DNA of 64,000 nt, from positions 5,704,001-5,768,000 of the forward strand of contig OZ176053.1 of assembly GCA_964247055.1 (NCBI GenBank), read 5' to 3'. The DNA is from Paragordius varius (taxonomy: Eukaryota > Nematomorpha). Positions 12,001 to 27,440 of this stretch are shown piece after piece (positions within the stretch are counted from its first letter, which is position 1; each line of letters begins with the position of its first letter). The position numbers and the translations under genes are program-made. The notes beneath the pieces were generated by a model. It was not told the origin of the DNA and did not search any database. It saw only the letters and a list, made by a program, of their open reading frames with translations.

Positions 12001-15000
12001 TTTTATAATGTAAATTACATTTCTTAAAAATGATACTAATTTTTCCAATTTTTTTTGTTAAATTATCTTAATTTTGTAAATTATAAAATTATTATCTCAC
12101 CACTATATATCTTATCATACAATTAATTTTTAGGCCCTTGCAGACGCTATGATATCCTATATGATAACGCAAATAAGTTGTTATGATTCATCGTCATCAT
12201 CAACGATAACGTTGGATAATTTAACTGTATTATCTAATGCCTCGGTTGAAGATAAGAATATAACATCTCAAGCAACCATCATTGATGGAATAAATAATCC
12301 TAAAATAACCGATACGATATTCCATTTAACTCAAAATCAAAATGAACGCCTTACCTGGTGCAAAATTGTGTATCGTGAAATAGTTTTACGTTCAAAACAC
12401 TTTTTTCCCACGAACACAGCTTGTAACCCGATTTATATGTCCTCCAACACCACTTCTTCAAAAAGTAGTAGTTCCACGAAATCGTTTCCCTTTCAAGGTT
12501 ATATAATTTGTTATGTTAAAAAGAATTATTTTATTTTACAACCCTTATTTTTGATAATAGTAGGTTTCAAATTTCATGAATATTAAGAACTGGAAAATTT
12601 AATATATGTTTAGCTATTTATAACATAATTATAAAATTATTATAGGTACAATTTTGTTTCACGGGCTACCATACAGCCTAAGTTATTCGTGGGATGTGGG
12701 AAAATTTGCTTCTATATTTCTTGACAAAGCCCGAACAATTTATGAATTTTCTGAAAATATATCAAATAAAAACGCTCAGACACAAGACATAAATGTTGAA
12801 TCGAAAAAAATGCCAAACAAAGATAATTCGATATATAACACAATTGACCGCTCTAAATTATCTCAATTTTCTCGGAGCATTTATGCAAAAGTATTTAGTT
12901 GTATTATTTTTTGTTTTTTGTTTTAATGGACTATTTCATTAACAATATTTTTAACTTTTAAGGTATCATCTAACATTAGTATGGTTATAGCCTAATGATA
13001 CATATCAAAACCATATGTTTTATAATAAAATTTTGACACATTTTTAAAGTTTATAAATATTTTTGAGTTATATATTTTTGAGTTATAAATTTTTGACAAA
13101 ATTTTAAGGGTCTCTCTACTGTAGTGATATATGTAATAAATGGCTTATTTAAATATAAATTATTTAGATGATTTTCCATACCGTTATCTGTGATTTTCTT
13201 TCATCCAATTCACTGTATTGTTTCACACCATTGGTTCGTGATGTATTTTTACACGAATTATGGCAAACGAAACTTTCGGCAAATTCAACTATTGATAATA
13301 CATCTGGCATATGTGAATTCAAAAGCGTATATACTCAACTGCAAATTAAACTACTCCATTTCACCATCAATAATATAAAGAGATTGGAAAAACAACAGTG
13401 TTTAGAGATTGAAATGCAAGAAAAAAATCAATTTCTTCCTACTTTTATGGAACATCATTCACAAACAACTATAAATATTAGTAATCCAACTAATGGGATA
13501 TTAATTCATAGTGTATTGATGGAAAGGTAAAGCTTATTATAGCATAATCTCTAATCTTTAATATAATCTTATTTACTTATTTTTTTCTTTTGATATTAAA
13601 TTAGCCTCAATAAAATTTTAAACATTTCGGATTCCTATCTATCGCATCTAATTAAAGAATCTGGGTTGTTGTCATTAGCTCTTATTGACAAAAGTTTCCA
13701 ACAGGTATCATATTTTATACAAAATTTTTGACGACTAAATATTATTTTAGTATATATTATATTTTTTGCTACTTTTCCTCAACTTTTTTTACAGTAAAGA
13801 TTATATGGACAAAACGTAAAAATGTAAAGACAAATATTTTTATTCAAAAGACCGCTGTATTTTTCAGACTATTTTTTTATAATTAACTCATTGTTTAAAT
13901 TGCACAATATAAAATAGAGATGTAAATTGGTGACAATGAATTATGTATTTTATAATTGTAATTAAATACTGTATATGGAAAAATTAAGGTTTAAAGAGTG
14001 TGTGGTTGTCTTTTGAAAAAAAACATCTGTCTTTATATTTTTATGCTTTGTCTGTATACATTCAATTTTTACTGTATTTTATTTATTGTATAATCCATCA
14101 AAATAATAACTAATTTGCAGGTTTTATATATGACAAATTTATGTTTTAAATGTAAACGCGCATAGGAAAATAGTAGGGAGAATTTATCCTATAGCCCTTC
14201 GGTATTACACGTGGTGTTGGATCAGGGTTTACATTCATCCTCCCTACATCAATCTCATGTACATAATTTGGCTTCCTCTACCATTTCTAGTAGTGGGCAA
14301 ATTATTAGCATTAATCCACATCATATATCATCACATTTAGCCACCTGGCTTAAATCGTTTCACATTCAATGTTTTAGTCGACAAAGCGCTTTTCAATTAC
14401 CTAATCTAATGCCTTTAATAAATAAGCTGTTTCAAGATTACCCCAAGCATATAATGTTACATATCAAATATATGTACATGACACATAATGATAATATGTT
14501 GAACAACATAAAATGTAACGAAACTACGCTAAAAAATAACCAAACACTTGGTAATATGAAAACGGTGGGAGGGAAGAAAAAATTAAACGTTAACACGAAT
14601 ACTGTCACTGATATAATTATGCAAGAATTCGATATTACATCTATTCAAGGTTAATTATTTGTAGATGAAATACATTAGTTGATTAGAAACTCATTTTACT
14701 CTAACAATCTATTTCATATATAATGTTAAAAATTATTTTATATTAAATCCATTTAGAGCATTTAACAGGTCAGGAAAATGGAATTAACGAAAATAAATGT
14801 TTTTCTCTACTCCAAACATACCGATCTTGCATTCAAGATTTAATCGGGATCATTGGTCAATTCATTTACCGCGTATGTTTACCGATTCGTTTAGATGCCT
14901 TATATCACCAAGGATATAATGGTTTGGGCTTAGATAAAAAATTTGTCTCTCCCCAAAAGGTGAATTGGAAAGATGCATTAAAATTTTTACAAACACCATT

Positions 15001-18000
15001 TACATTGGAACTTAAAACTGGTAAACCACTTTATTATTATTAAATATTTTGACCTGAAATGCAAAATAATTTATATGGCGTCATTTTTTAAATGTTGTAA
15101 AATGTTAAATAGGCAAAAAGCGATAAATATATTAATTATATGGCTATTATATTTTAAATTTTCCAAAATGCCATTAATACATAAAAATATAAGTATATAG
15201 CCTTTTTCAGGGCTGTCTAAAATAATTTAGTCCTTGGCAATCCATAAAAAATTTATAATACAATTCGCTTTTCCATATTTTCGTCGTCAAATTAATTTGT
15301 CAAAAGATTTTGCCATATATAAAAATTATTGTTTATTTGAATGTTAACATTATTTAAGATTTCCACACCACATAATGTAAATATATTTTTAAATACAAAA
15401 TCATTGGGTAATTATAGATAATTGGATTGATTCGAATCCTGCCCAATCTATTCAAGATTCATTTATTGAATTTATGGCAAAGTGTTTACGATTGACATAT
15501 ATACCAATTTACCATATTGATCGCACTTATACAGATTTACTGGTATATTTATTTTTTAATAAACATTTATAATCCCAACAAAAAATTACTAATATTAAAA
15601 TAATTCTATTATACAATAGTTTTATGAGAAGATTCAAGCTGCATCAGAAAATTGTATATTATTTGAAAATGCATATTGGAGCATTTGTGGGATATGTTTG
15701 ATGCTTATAGTAGCATTTCCATTAGATATTGGTACGTTTTTCTTAATAAATTTTAAATAAATTGGTTTGTAGGTAATATAAACTATTTTTTGTTTGTCTG
15801 TAATATAACCAGTTATATTCCATATGTAGAAACCAGACACGTTTTCGGTTTTAGTACGAATTAATAATACGGTTAATATTGTTTTATAAATCTATAAATA
15901 AATTAAAATTAATTTTTGAACCCTTTTTGTTTTCCAAAACGTTTCCATGACAGAAAAAGTCTTATGGTTATATTTCATAAAATCTTTTTTAATCTTTGCT
16001 AAAATTTATTTTATTTATTGAATCATATAGGACATATAATTTGGACAAAACCAAAAAAATTGCCTTTGGACACCAGTGCTGATAGTATGGAAAGTGATGA
16101 TGAGACCTCAATAAAATTACCTAAAACTGTGCAATCAATATGTGCAGACCTAAGAATTTTGATTGAATTTTCTATCACGAATCAAGATCCCAACTTGAAT
16201 TTTTCGTCCACAAAAGAAAAAAGCACAACACTACATGCCTTAAAAACCTCATTAAATAATGATATATTACGTGTTGTCGAATATGTTAAAGATATTTTAT
16301 CACTGGATACATTTCACGAAAAATATAACATTTTAGAGAACATAGAACAGCAACCATTTGAATCAAATGCCTTATCATCCAATAATAAAACCAATGTTTC
16401 TGTTAAAGCGACAGCATCAACCACACATAAAAGGAAAAAGTTTATATTTTTAGTACTCAATGTCGAATAAAAAATTTTTAATTAATTAAAATTTATTTTT
16501 TTTATTAAATATTTTGACCGCTTAATATTTAATTATCTTTAGAGCTGCTAAACATACCATAGAAGAGGAAACGCCGAAAGATGAATCTTTGGTTTGGGTA
16601 AATCAAAATTTGTGGTTACATGCCCTGATTTTTGAAACCTCATGTTGGCTTGATAATATTCTCAATGTTAATAATAATATTAATCAAAATGAGGTATAGT
16701 TATGATATTGATGTTATTTTTGGCAAAAATTTTCTTTCTACGATATTATCATTGTTTAAACTGGACCAAAAATACTTTTTTCATTAAACTCTCTATAAAA
16801 ATTAGTTTAAAAAAAATTTGATAAATTTCAAAGGCCATTATTCCCAATGTTTAATGTTTATACTTCTATATACATTTTTTTAACTATAATAGCTACAGTC
16901 AAATGGAATTTTAGCGCTAATTTCTAATGTCCCCGATAATAATACCTATAAAAGTTATTGGTCTCTTTGTATTGACACAAAAGACCATGAATTATACAAT
17001 GATGTGGAAGAAAGTGTTAAAAACAGCTCTAGCAATAGAAAGGGTGTCGTATTCGAAATTGATCTTTTCCGCACGCCTTACTTTGAATCTAAAGGGTATA
17101 TTTTAACACTGATTATCAAAAAGCTCTATAAATCCCAATTTATGTTATAATGAAATATCTCTTTAGCAAAAACTCCCTGAATACAATTATTCTGATGGAA
17201 TCCAAGTATACCTTTACATCAAAATGTTTACTGGATAACTTTCGAATGTTGAATACATACCTTAAACTAGGATTTAAATTATGTGCATGCCGAGAACCTG
17301 ATTTCTTACTTGATTTAATCGGCAAATTGGAAGAAAATCAAATTCAAACATCATCCGACTTAAAAGATGACTCATTGAAACATAATAGCACGATATACAA
17401 TTGGTTGACCAAATTGATTGAGTCCACTCATTATGATATAATTAACGTAAACATTTCTTTGATATTTTTCGTTGAAATGTCCATAGCAAATTTGGATAAT
17501 TTATGATAAATTTAAATTTTAAACTTTGTTAAACATAAAATTATTATCAATTATTTTTCTTACAATAAATTATGTATTTTATAGGTATTACCTAATAATT
17601 GTTTATCCCAATACCTAATATCACGTATAACACCAATTTTTGCTAACAATGATCTAACTCTAACATACATGAAATTACATCCTACCCTAACACCATTAAA
17701 TTCTTGCGTATTAAACGAAACAAAAAGTTATAACATACAAAGGATTACATCCGATAAACTATTTTTTACATCTGAATTGGAATTTTTTAAACAAATCGCA
17801 CGACAAATCCTATTATCTCACATGGATGGATTGAAAATTACGCCTGAAGACGATAATATCACTGAACATTATTCTAAGGAAAATCACTTCAATGACCAAT
17901 TAAAGGAATGGAAAGAACGGAGTAATCCTATCTTTGGACGCATTGTGACTGTCATGACAAAACTCAATGAATCATTACATCAAGTATTTCAGTATTTTGA

Positions 18001-21000
18001 AATAAAATTTGGTAATATTTTGTGTTTTTTACCATCAAATTATATCTTTATACCTTTTAGGACGAATCTAAAACTGGTCTTATAACCCTATACAATCAAA
18101 TAGAAGTTAAAACAAACGATGGTGATCAATTAGCTTCAAAATCGTTTTCCACAATCACTTTTAAAGTATATTTTATTCCATACACACAATATGTTCTATA
18201 TATTTCTTCGGATATATCTTAAAATGATATATGATTTAGAACATTTTTCGTAAATTTATATTGCTACTAGTTTTTCAACGATTATTGCCAGATAGGACCT
18301 ACGATAAAAGCATTATGAATGCTAAAATTTGGTGTATATAAAAAATATGTGTTTTTTGCTCTATTTTCTTCCCTTTAGCCAATGGGATTGACCTTTACAG
18401 TAATTGTTTTCTGGTAATATTGCATTTAGTCTCTAAGTTAATGGTTAATCTGTTAGAAAATATTTTGCTGTTTGTAGTTTATATTTTTTCCTCGCTCTAG
18501 TTTTTAGCACTTATAACATGTTTCAATGAATTTCGAACCAATGTGTGTTTAATGCTCGGGGCTCAACCAACATTTCTCTCTTTTTTATTTGGAGTGACCA
18601 CTTGTGGTTTTTCCTTCTCATCCCAGTTAAAAGATAATTTTGATAATAATGCCCACAAAGAATATGGGCAAAATAGCTTTATTGATTCAGATGATCTCAT
18701 GGTTGATTCTGGAAAAACGTCCGATAATATGGAATATCTTATTAATTTGTTTTTGTCAACACCTACGAAAAATGGATTATCCAATACAGATTCTACGCCA
18801 TTTCACAAGCTAAAAACAGAAATGGAAAACGAAGATACCATGTTACAACAATTTATAAATCAATTGTGTTCCCATGTATACAACCGTGCACCACTTAAAT
18901 GGGTAAACTATGACATTATCACATAATTTAGGTTAACAAAGTAAATTAATTTGTTGTAGAACGATATTGGAGCATAATTTAAACTACACAACTTGGAGTT
19001 TGTAATGCAAATGTGGAAACATTTTAGGTTTTTAGTGTATCTATTTTGCGCATTTAACGATTATTTTTTGACTTTATTATAGCAATACAACCTTATTGGC
19101 CCGTATATATAATATTTTATTTTTTTATCCATCTTTTTATCAGAAAGCTCTGTGAAATTTTGATCAGACTAATTTTTAAAACTCCATATCTATCATCCGT
19201 CCATAATATATTCATTATCCCTATATATCTTTATATTATATATTAGATTGAAGGCACTGATTCGAATACCACAGCGATACATAAAACATTTTTGTTAGCT
19301 ATTTCACATTCCGTTTGTTACAATGAATGTGACCCATTAATTATACGTGCTTATCTAATTAGCTTTGTAGCCTTCCTACAATCTCCTATGTTTTGTACAA
19401 TTGAAACACCGAATATCAACGACAACAAAAATATTAACAGTTATAGTGTGGAATCATTTTGCATCATATATAATGTAATTTTTATAAATTATTAGTATTG
19501 CTTTTTTAAAAAAAGCTATTAATATTTATATATCTTTTATAGACCCTATCATATTTTATAAATCATCGGACATCACTTTTGATCAAATTAATAAAGCTTG
19601 ATAAATCAACGCACGTCACTATCAACGAAAGTGAGGAACATTTTGGCCTTTTGTTAGCAAAACTACTTGTCATCACGATTCAACTTTCACTAAAGTTTCA
19701 AATTGAAATTACATCCAATCCTAATTTATTGATGGAAAAATTGTTGGATACAACGTATGCTTATAAATATTTACAATTACAGTTAAACCAATAATTTTCA
19801 ATGAGTAATATTTTTCATAATTGTTAGGTCATTTATAGTTTTTCATTTTTGTTCTATGCGTAAAATAACTCCTTAATATGTGTTATTGTGAAATTATTAA
19901 CATACGGAAGAGATTTTAACTACTATTTTTACATTAATTGATTGAAATATGACCTTATATATTTTTTAGCATCAAAAAAATATTTTTTGAACAATTTATA
20001 AAAAATGTTGATAATTTTGAAAAATTATATTTTTTTATTTTAAGTGAATCATTTTATTAATGTTTTTTAAAAAACTAATTTAAATTTAGGAAAAACTTTA
20101 TAAGTATTGAAGAAAATAATGATAAGAGGATTTACGAAATTTTTAACAAACAATTTTTGCCACCTAATTTTGGACTGCGTCTACCACAAGCATTTGTAAC
20201 AGCTCATGTTTCCTTTATTCTCCTAATGTGTCATGGTGGTTATTTTAATGGTAAAATTTATAAATACTAGGTTATGGAAAATAAAATTAATTTCATAAAT
20301 TAATATCCTTATTTGGTTATTTAATATAACAATTAGTAAATTTAAACAAATTTTTTTAGCATATATATATATATATATATACTAATTTAAATAAAACTTT
20401 AATTATTTTATCAATTATCATGGTAAATTTTTTAAATTTCATTGACCTTTAAATTTGTTAAGATTCGTGACAATTATCTGCCAAATAATTTATTTTGGTT
20501 TTCAAATTGAGAAATTAATGGGATTTTATTTTCATTAACACATATTTGCTGAAACCCAATTCACATATACCATTTACAGTTCAAATTCACCCTTAAACAA
20601 TTCAAATTCACCCTTGAACAATTCAAATTCACCCTTAAACAATTCAAATTCACCCTTGAACAATTCAAATTCACCCTCGAACAATTCAAATTCACCCTAA
20701 AATAAATTATGTGTTTTTTAAGATTATATATTAGCTATATTTTTTATATTTATAAAAAAGAAATTTTGTATATAATCAAAATAATACTGAAAAAATAATA
20801 AACTTTGCCATAAAAATATATTTAATTTTAATGATGAGTTATATTAGACCGAAGTTTCATAATTTATTTTTAGGGTGAATTTGAATTGTTCGAGGGTGAA
20901 TTTGAATTGTTCAAGGGTGAATTTGAATTGTTTAAGGGTGAATTCGAACTGTAAATGGTATATATTCATAATTTTATATCTATATTCCATTTTTAATCGT

Positions 21001-24000
21001 TTTTTACAGTATTTTACAATTACAAAAACAAAACGTTAAAATAAATTTTTTATTAATACTGCTCTACTTTTTACCATTGATTTTTTATATAACCTTTTTG
21101 AACTCAAAACGATAGGCTATATCAAAAAAATCAAAGTTTACAAAATATGAATGATTGTGTTTATTAAAAAATCATTTTTCTGTTATAATATCAATTTTTA
21201 CTCTATCTATATATATATATATATTTAGGACGTTCCAAGAGTAGTGAAGAAATGGAACAACTAGCCAAATTTTGGTTTGGCTCAAATTTTAATGCATTAT
21301 TCTCTAATGATGATGATGATCATATGATAGATGACAGTGCATATATTTCCCAAGATTTAACCTTAAAATTAATTCAAAATGTACCAACTAAACAACAAAT
21401 GGTAGAAAAAATTGACTGTAACTTATTTGAGTTTTTGCCAGAAAAATTGTGGATGTACATTATATCAACGGAGGAGAATGGTTAATCAGAATCTTTTATA
21501 AATTTGTATTGCTTTTTGAACTTTTAATTTTAAAGAAAAAAAAATATAATTATAAATTGAAAATATAGATCATAATAATAGATTTACTCTAATTTCTATT
21601 TGAAAAATATAGATGTCCAGTTAAATCATGCATTAATAAAGATGTTGATATTTTCGTTAAAACACATAATTCCAAACAATTACGACCGAATAATGAAATA
21701 CATGGATCTACTAGCACTTTCTAACATAACCGAAAAGTCCAAAAAGTTTATTTTTTTACTTTATCATATATAAATAAAACTACTAGATTTTGGGCTTAAA
21801 ATTTATTTTATTAAATATTTTAGATATATTAATTACATATTATTTTTTATGCTATCCGTAAATTTAGATTTATCGTCCAAAACCTTAATGATAGTATGTT
21901 ATCAATTGTTGATGAATCTCATATGCCAGAATTTACGAGTTACTTAAGCAACGAATTCAATTATAAAATATCATTAGTCCAAAGGATTGAGGACATTATT
22001 AAACACTACATTATTGGTGACATTCATCTAAATGGATTGAAAGCGTTATTATCTGTGATAGAGGGCATATTAAAAGGTAATTTTAATTCTTGCAAACATT
22101 TTTATAAAATGTATTTTTGTGTGTGCAGTAGTTTTTATCTATCTTCATTTTATATTGTCTGTTTTTAGGAAATTATTCAGACTCAACAATACAACCCGAT
22201 CTAAACGAGTTTCCTACTACGGATATCAATTTTTTAATATTTAATTCACTCGTTGCTACCTCAGCTTTAAAACCGGAATATTTGGCAGAAATACGATTAC
22301 ATATGGAACATATAATAACAGATACACAAATGCTTGAGAAACCTAATCCACCTAAGGACAAAATATATCAATTAATAGTTGATTTAAATGCTATATATGC
22401 TATTCTCCAAGAAATTTTATTCTTCGAAAATATTAATACCATATTAACAATGATAAAGCAAGATTTTTGGGAATTATGTTTAAAGTTTGGCGATCATTAT
22501 AAAACACATCTTCAGCCATATGAAATTTTTTCAGTTATCAAAGAAACTATTAATAAAATATTTATTAGCGTTTCGCAATTATTTAATATGCAAATATCCT
22601 TATGCAATGACGACCAATATTCTCAGAAGTTCATCAATGATTTTAAGACTAAAATATTACAAATATATCCCAATATTAAAATCACTTCAACACAATCCAG
22701 TAAGTTATTTTTATCTTTTTAATCCCCCAAATTTAATAGTATTCCATAAATCTTAACATATTTTTCCCATAGAAACTTTGTCAGAAACTGAAGTAGTGTT
22801 ACAGAAAATTACCGATGATTCTAACCTTACCTCAAACAGAATGTTATGTGATATATTGAACCCTGATAATTTTGATACATTGGTTACCGAAAAAAGATTA
22901 AATGCCATATATGTGGCTAAAATCGATGCATTAACATCAGTAGTAGATGGGAATAACTCTTGCCCAGTCACATTCAATGATTACACTGATGAATGTTTAG
23001 CTTTATTACAATGTTTACAGAAATTAATAATTTATCAGACTCAAGGGTATTATAATTTTTTTATATATTGTACAAATCCTTTTGTAGAAAAAAATTAATT
23101 AATTATGAATATTCATCGGTTAAAATCCAATTATACTATATCGTTAAAATATAATAGAGTTGAAACTCAATATGCCATAAAGCTTATGATAGACTGGGTA
23201 TTTGCCTCATATGCCGTGAGTGCTGAAATTGTTGAAATATATGCAGATATCTTTTTTGGAATTTTTACAGGTAAAAAGCAATTGCCAAATGAAGTTTTTG
23301 ATAAATGTCCTCAAATATTATATAATAAAGTTATAGTTTAATTTTAAGCAGTTTAACCATTTTTACTTTTTTATATTTGCTAATTAAATTATCGGTTAAT
23401 ATTGGTTAAATTATTTTGTTTTTTCAATTAAGCCGTATAAAATATATACTTTAGGTATTGATACATCTTTTCAATATTGTGGTATCGAATTTTTATGTCA
23501 TGAAGGGGATTGGAATACTATTGCTATGGTGATTAATCACTTGTTGTGCCATTTTTCTTCAAGTAATTATACTCCCTATATCATTTTAAATATCAAATAA
23601 TTTTTTAACCAAATTCATAAACAGATAACTTTTATATATTTTAAGTTATTGGTCCATATTTTTTAACTTATAATTGAAATGTTATTTATATATAATCAAC
23701 CCTTTCTTATTTATTTAATTATTTATATATATGTTTTTTCCCTAATTTTAGAATATCAAGCCAAATTAGTCCTAGATTTTCTCCAAGCTATCTTAGAATT
23801 ACCACGTCTATGGGAGGGAAGGGATATGAGAAATCGCAAAGTTTCGGAAATTTTTTCTTTAATTATATATAATTTTAAAATCATATTATTAAATTAAAAA
23901 AATGTGAAATTTTTTTTATTCTGTGTTAAAAACTCTTTAATGTCTTTTAAATCTAGAAGTTCGCCAATGAATCCATATTGTGTTTGAATGGTCATCAATT

Positions 24001-27000
24001 AAAAGGACTCATTGCATATATTTTACAAGAATACAATCAGTTGATTGCTATTGAAAAATTGGATAAGTCTAGTCTTACCCTTATTCAAAACCTTATTAAA
24101 GAACGCATTAGTAAATTGTTGATTCCTTGCATGACGCAATCTAAACAATCGGATCTTTTGTATTATTTTATGAGACAAATACTTCCAGAGTTCTGTGAAA
24201 ATCATTGTTTAACACCTCTAGAACGTAATGGGATTAAAATGCTCATTTACGAGTTGTATATCCATGTTCCACACATTCAGAAAATATTTGATGAAACCAA
24301 AAAGTTATATACCAATATAACCATTAAAAGACTTCCCTTCCACACAAATTTTAATGATTTTATTACATTCAATTACCCAATAAATGATATTGTTGGAAGA
24401 GAAAACGTCACCAAAAACCCATCGCATGACCTTATTTTATCTTCTTACCAAAAAACTACCCAAAACTCGTTGGGCGATCTCATTGAAAAAATAATACATT
24501 ATGGGTTAGAGTATAATCTCATGAACATAGCTAAAGCAAATGAAACGTATAATACATCATCAAACCGAGAAAAACCAAATGTCGAAATTTATGAAGAGGA
24601 TTCTGAACGTTGCAAAGCATTTTGTTTGGCTTTGGCCCGAAATCACCCCTATATACTTGTGAGGTAACATATTTTTTAAAAAATTAAATATTTTGTTATA
24701 GGGTTGATTTTATATTTTCAAAGATTAGTATACGAAATAGCTTATTGGTTTAATAAAATTCTTTATTTTATACGAGTAGTTATTATTTATCAAAATATTT
24801 ATGTGGTATAATATCGGCGTAACATTAACCAATCTCACCACAATTACGAAGCAACGATAAAACACATCATATAATATTTTAAAACTTTTATTGTTATACT
24901 ACTCTTTTTAATATCTTCTATAATTGAAAAAGAATCAGTATAATCCAAAATATTTTATTGCTTTAATAAATTTCTTTGTTTTATATGGGTTATTGATCAA
25001 TTTATCTATGAATTCAAACTCGTCTTCAACATAAAAATTTTGTCTATAGTTCTTTTTAAAAAATTAAATTCTGTACATATATGTCATAACTTAGACACTT
25101 AAAGTCAATCCATACTATTTTACGTGGGAGAACTCACCTACAATATTCGGCATTCGTTAACAAGGGTCACTTTTCCATATTCACTGTCATGATAACCCTA
25201 GTATACAATTTACAACCTTATATATTGACTCATACGGATTCAATCACTGATTTCCATGCAATTCTCGACGAATTTTTGGAATTTATCGATGTATATAATA
25301 TTTTCAAAAAGAAGGCTAATCATAGAAAATTATATATTATTTACTAATTAAATTTATAGATATATGGCCAACAAACTTATAAGCTTATGTCAAATGTTAA
25401 ACGCGTCATAACACTCCTCCAAAATTATGTAAAGGCAAATAAGAAAATGGGTCAATCATATCTTAAACATAGAATCGATCTTATAAGGTAGTATATTTTA
25501 TAAGTAGCTGTTTATAAAATATAATCTAAAATAACCTTTTATGTCAAGTTTTGATACTCTCTCTATTTATAATATTTTATCTATTTTAGAAATATTCAAA
25601 ATTACTATGGCGACTTATTCCAAACTCCCTTTTGGCATGCGGTACTAAATACACTAGAAAATAATAATAAAATCAGTGATGAGAAAACAATGTGTGAAAC
25701 AAATAATGAATCATCTATGAATTTAATTACGAAAAATTCATTAAATGTGTCGACTGATGAACAATTACAAACCTTAATAGGCAAATTATTGCAAATTTTA
25801 CCAAAAGATGATTTACAGTCATTTTCATATTCTACCAACAACTACAATAAATGCTTGATTGATCCGTCATATGGTAATATAAAACTATATTACTATGTTT
25901 TTTATTTATATAATATTTAATCTTTAAAATGTGCTTTGTACTCTTTGATTTAACAAAATTATGGTGATTATTATAAATAGGAGTTATGACATTAATTATT
26001 TAAATTATCTTGAAGGGAAAACACGGTTCCTGTTCGAATTATGAAAAAATACACGGCTCCTTTAATATATGATTTTTTTGATAGTTTTAATTTTTTCCAA
26101 TTTCAATTATTGTATTGTTATTTTAAAAAACTAGCTATTTTATATTGTTTAGGAATCATTAAAAAATACTTAATAAATGATTAGTTTGGGGAAAGTTAAG
26201 ACTTTAGGTAATCATTTTACTTCTTGAAAGCAAATTAGTATTAATTATTTATAATTACTTGTATTTTACCTACGAAATAGATGTGTTTTAAGTGCTGAAA
26301 GTTAATATTTTTTTGTCCCTTCTTTATATATAATGAATTTTTTTGTAAAATATTTTAGATTTATATGAAACATTGGTTGAAATTCAAAGCCACATTAAAT
26401 CTCACCCAAAATCCTTTATTACATTTACCGTATGTAATTTTATTTATAGATATATCGTGACTTTATTAAGAAAAATATGACAATGTATTTTTAAATAACC
26501 ATTTTTCCAAATTTTACAGTGGCTAAATTCATATAAAATTATAGAAATATCTGTCAAAAGTTTCGACAGTCCTATTTTCCGATAATAACAATAAATATAC
26601 TACCGAAAAACAATTAAATGTTTCCTTTACGTATGCTTCAAAAATCATATCAAACTGCTTACTGCCCATGTGCTTAAAACATCCATTGCATATTAATTCT
26701 TGCGAGGATTTTACGTCTCCCCTACTCATAAAACAAGCGGAAAAAGAATTGCATGACTTTTTTACGAAAGGTCTTGAATCACTTCATTATTCCCACTATT
26801 TCATTGAAAATTTGTCACAAATGTGCAATCTTTTAACAGGTTCGTATACTTGTATATCAGAATTAAATACATATGGAGTTAACAAGAAATGTTAAAGATT
26901 TTATTTTTTTTGTAAAAAGATATTGTTAAAAAAGTAAAAGGCAAAGTTTTTTTTATAAGACAATCATAATTATATTTTCTCCATAACCTATATGATTACA

Positions 27001-27268
27001 GTCATAAAACGTAAATAAGATGACTAACCCATCCCTCAACCCAAAGTTTAATGTAATCTTATTGGATTTGTAAAAATTTTATATGAAAATAAAGTTTTTT
27101 GCTTTCTGTTTGAATTACTCCATATATTTTTATATTTTTTTAATTGCTTATAATACTATTTTAGGCCATTATGAAGACTTAATCGCAACCGCTTTCAAAA
27201 GTAACATAAAATTTAATTTAAAACAATCACAAGCCATCATTGAAACGCTCAGATCACAAAAAGGATAA
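7470..27268 (+). CDS. INTS1: Integrator complex subunit 1, ~20 kb multi-exon gene
   Basis: INTS1 is the largest subunit of the Integrator, the nuclear complex that cleaves snRNA 3' ends and nascent transcripts. Colinear matches to animal INTS1 include KPSGDLFVLGSK (residues ~11-22), EALCSLLHRD, then WPEIFIKIYIDDAMHERFWV and FVDNIKSAFNTRIP, LPRYITLLDN, RIEIWLQNAK, LCACREPDFLLDLI, LPRLWEGRD, and RHLKSIHTILRGRTHLQYSA near the C-terminus. Well-supported exons are 7470-7494, 7519-7641, 7662-7936, 8279-8491, 8816-8927, 9016-9055, 9129-9248, 9543-9750, 10072-10382, 11257 onward, 12134-12497, 12646-12890, 23752 to about 23850, 23957-24663, 25095 onward and 27165-27268 (TAA). Exons between are visible but their limits are uncertain, especially 11480-11900 and 13160-14660. 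Introns 1 and 2 appear to be 24 and 20 bases; later ones reach about 900 and two contain foldback elements. The start ATG follows the family N-terminus. Confidence 0.88.
8232..8278. repeat. (TA)n microsatellite ending in the INTS1 intron 3 acceptor
   Basis: A run of alternating T and A of about 46 bases ends TATATAG, and the exon encoding ALCSLLHRD begins at the next base. The splice acceptor is therefore part of the microsatellite and there is no pyrimidine tract. Confidence 0.85.
8956..8998. repeat. (TA)n microsatellite in INTS1 intron 5
   Basis: An uninterrupted alternating TA run of about 40 bases lies in the intron between exons 8816-8927 and 9016-9055. It has no coding role. Confidence 0.85.
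10401..10683. mobile_element. Foldback element FB-A copy 1, in INTS1 intron 9
   Basis: Starts TATACCATTTACAGTTCGAA and ends with the inverted counterpart ...TTGAATTGTAAATGGTATA. The arms carry AATTCACCC / GGGTGAATTT motifs, and the centre includes ATTATGTGTTTTCGGGC, shared with other copies. It lies 18 bases inside the intron (10383-11256). No reading frame of its own. Confidence 0.85.
20566..20963. mobile_element. Foldback element FB-A copy 2, in an INTS1 intron
   Basis: The best copy of the family. The left arm (20566-20700) is TATACCATTTACAGTTC followed by about six tandem ~21-bp units containing AATTCAAATTCACCC. The right arm (20870-20963) is the same sequence inverted, ending GTAAATGGTATA. 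The loop (about 20700-20870) has ATTATGTGTTTTT and its AT-rich partner. Left and right arms differ in unit number, as expected if units expand and contract. Confidence 0.9.
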
Positions 27269-27440
27269 AAAAACATCAATAGATATAAATTATTTCTCAT
27301 ATAAATATATATTTGTACACATATATAAATAAATTATAATTACAACATTTGATTTCATATTAACATCATCGCTATATCATTACCTTAAATCCGTCAATTT
27401 TAACCAATTTTCTCAAAATTATTGAGAAAAATGTGCCAAT

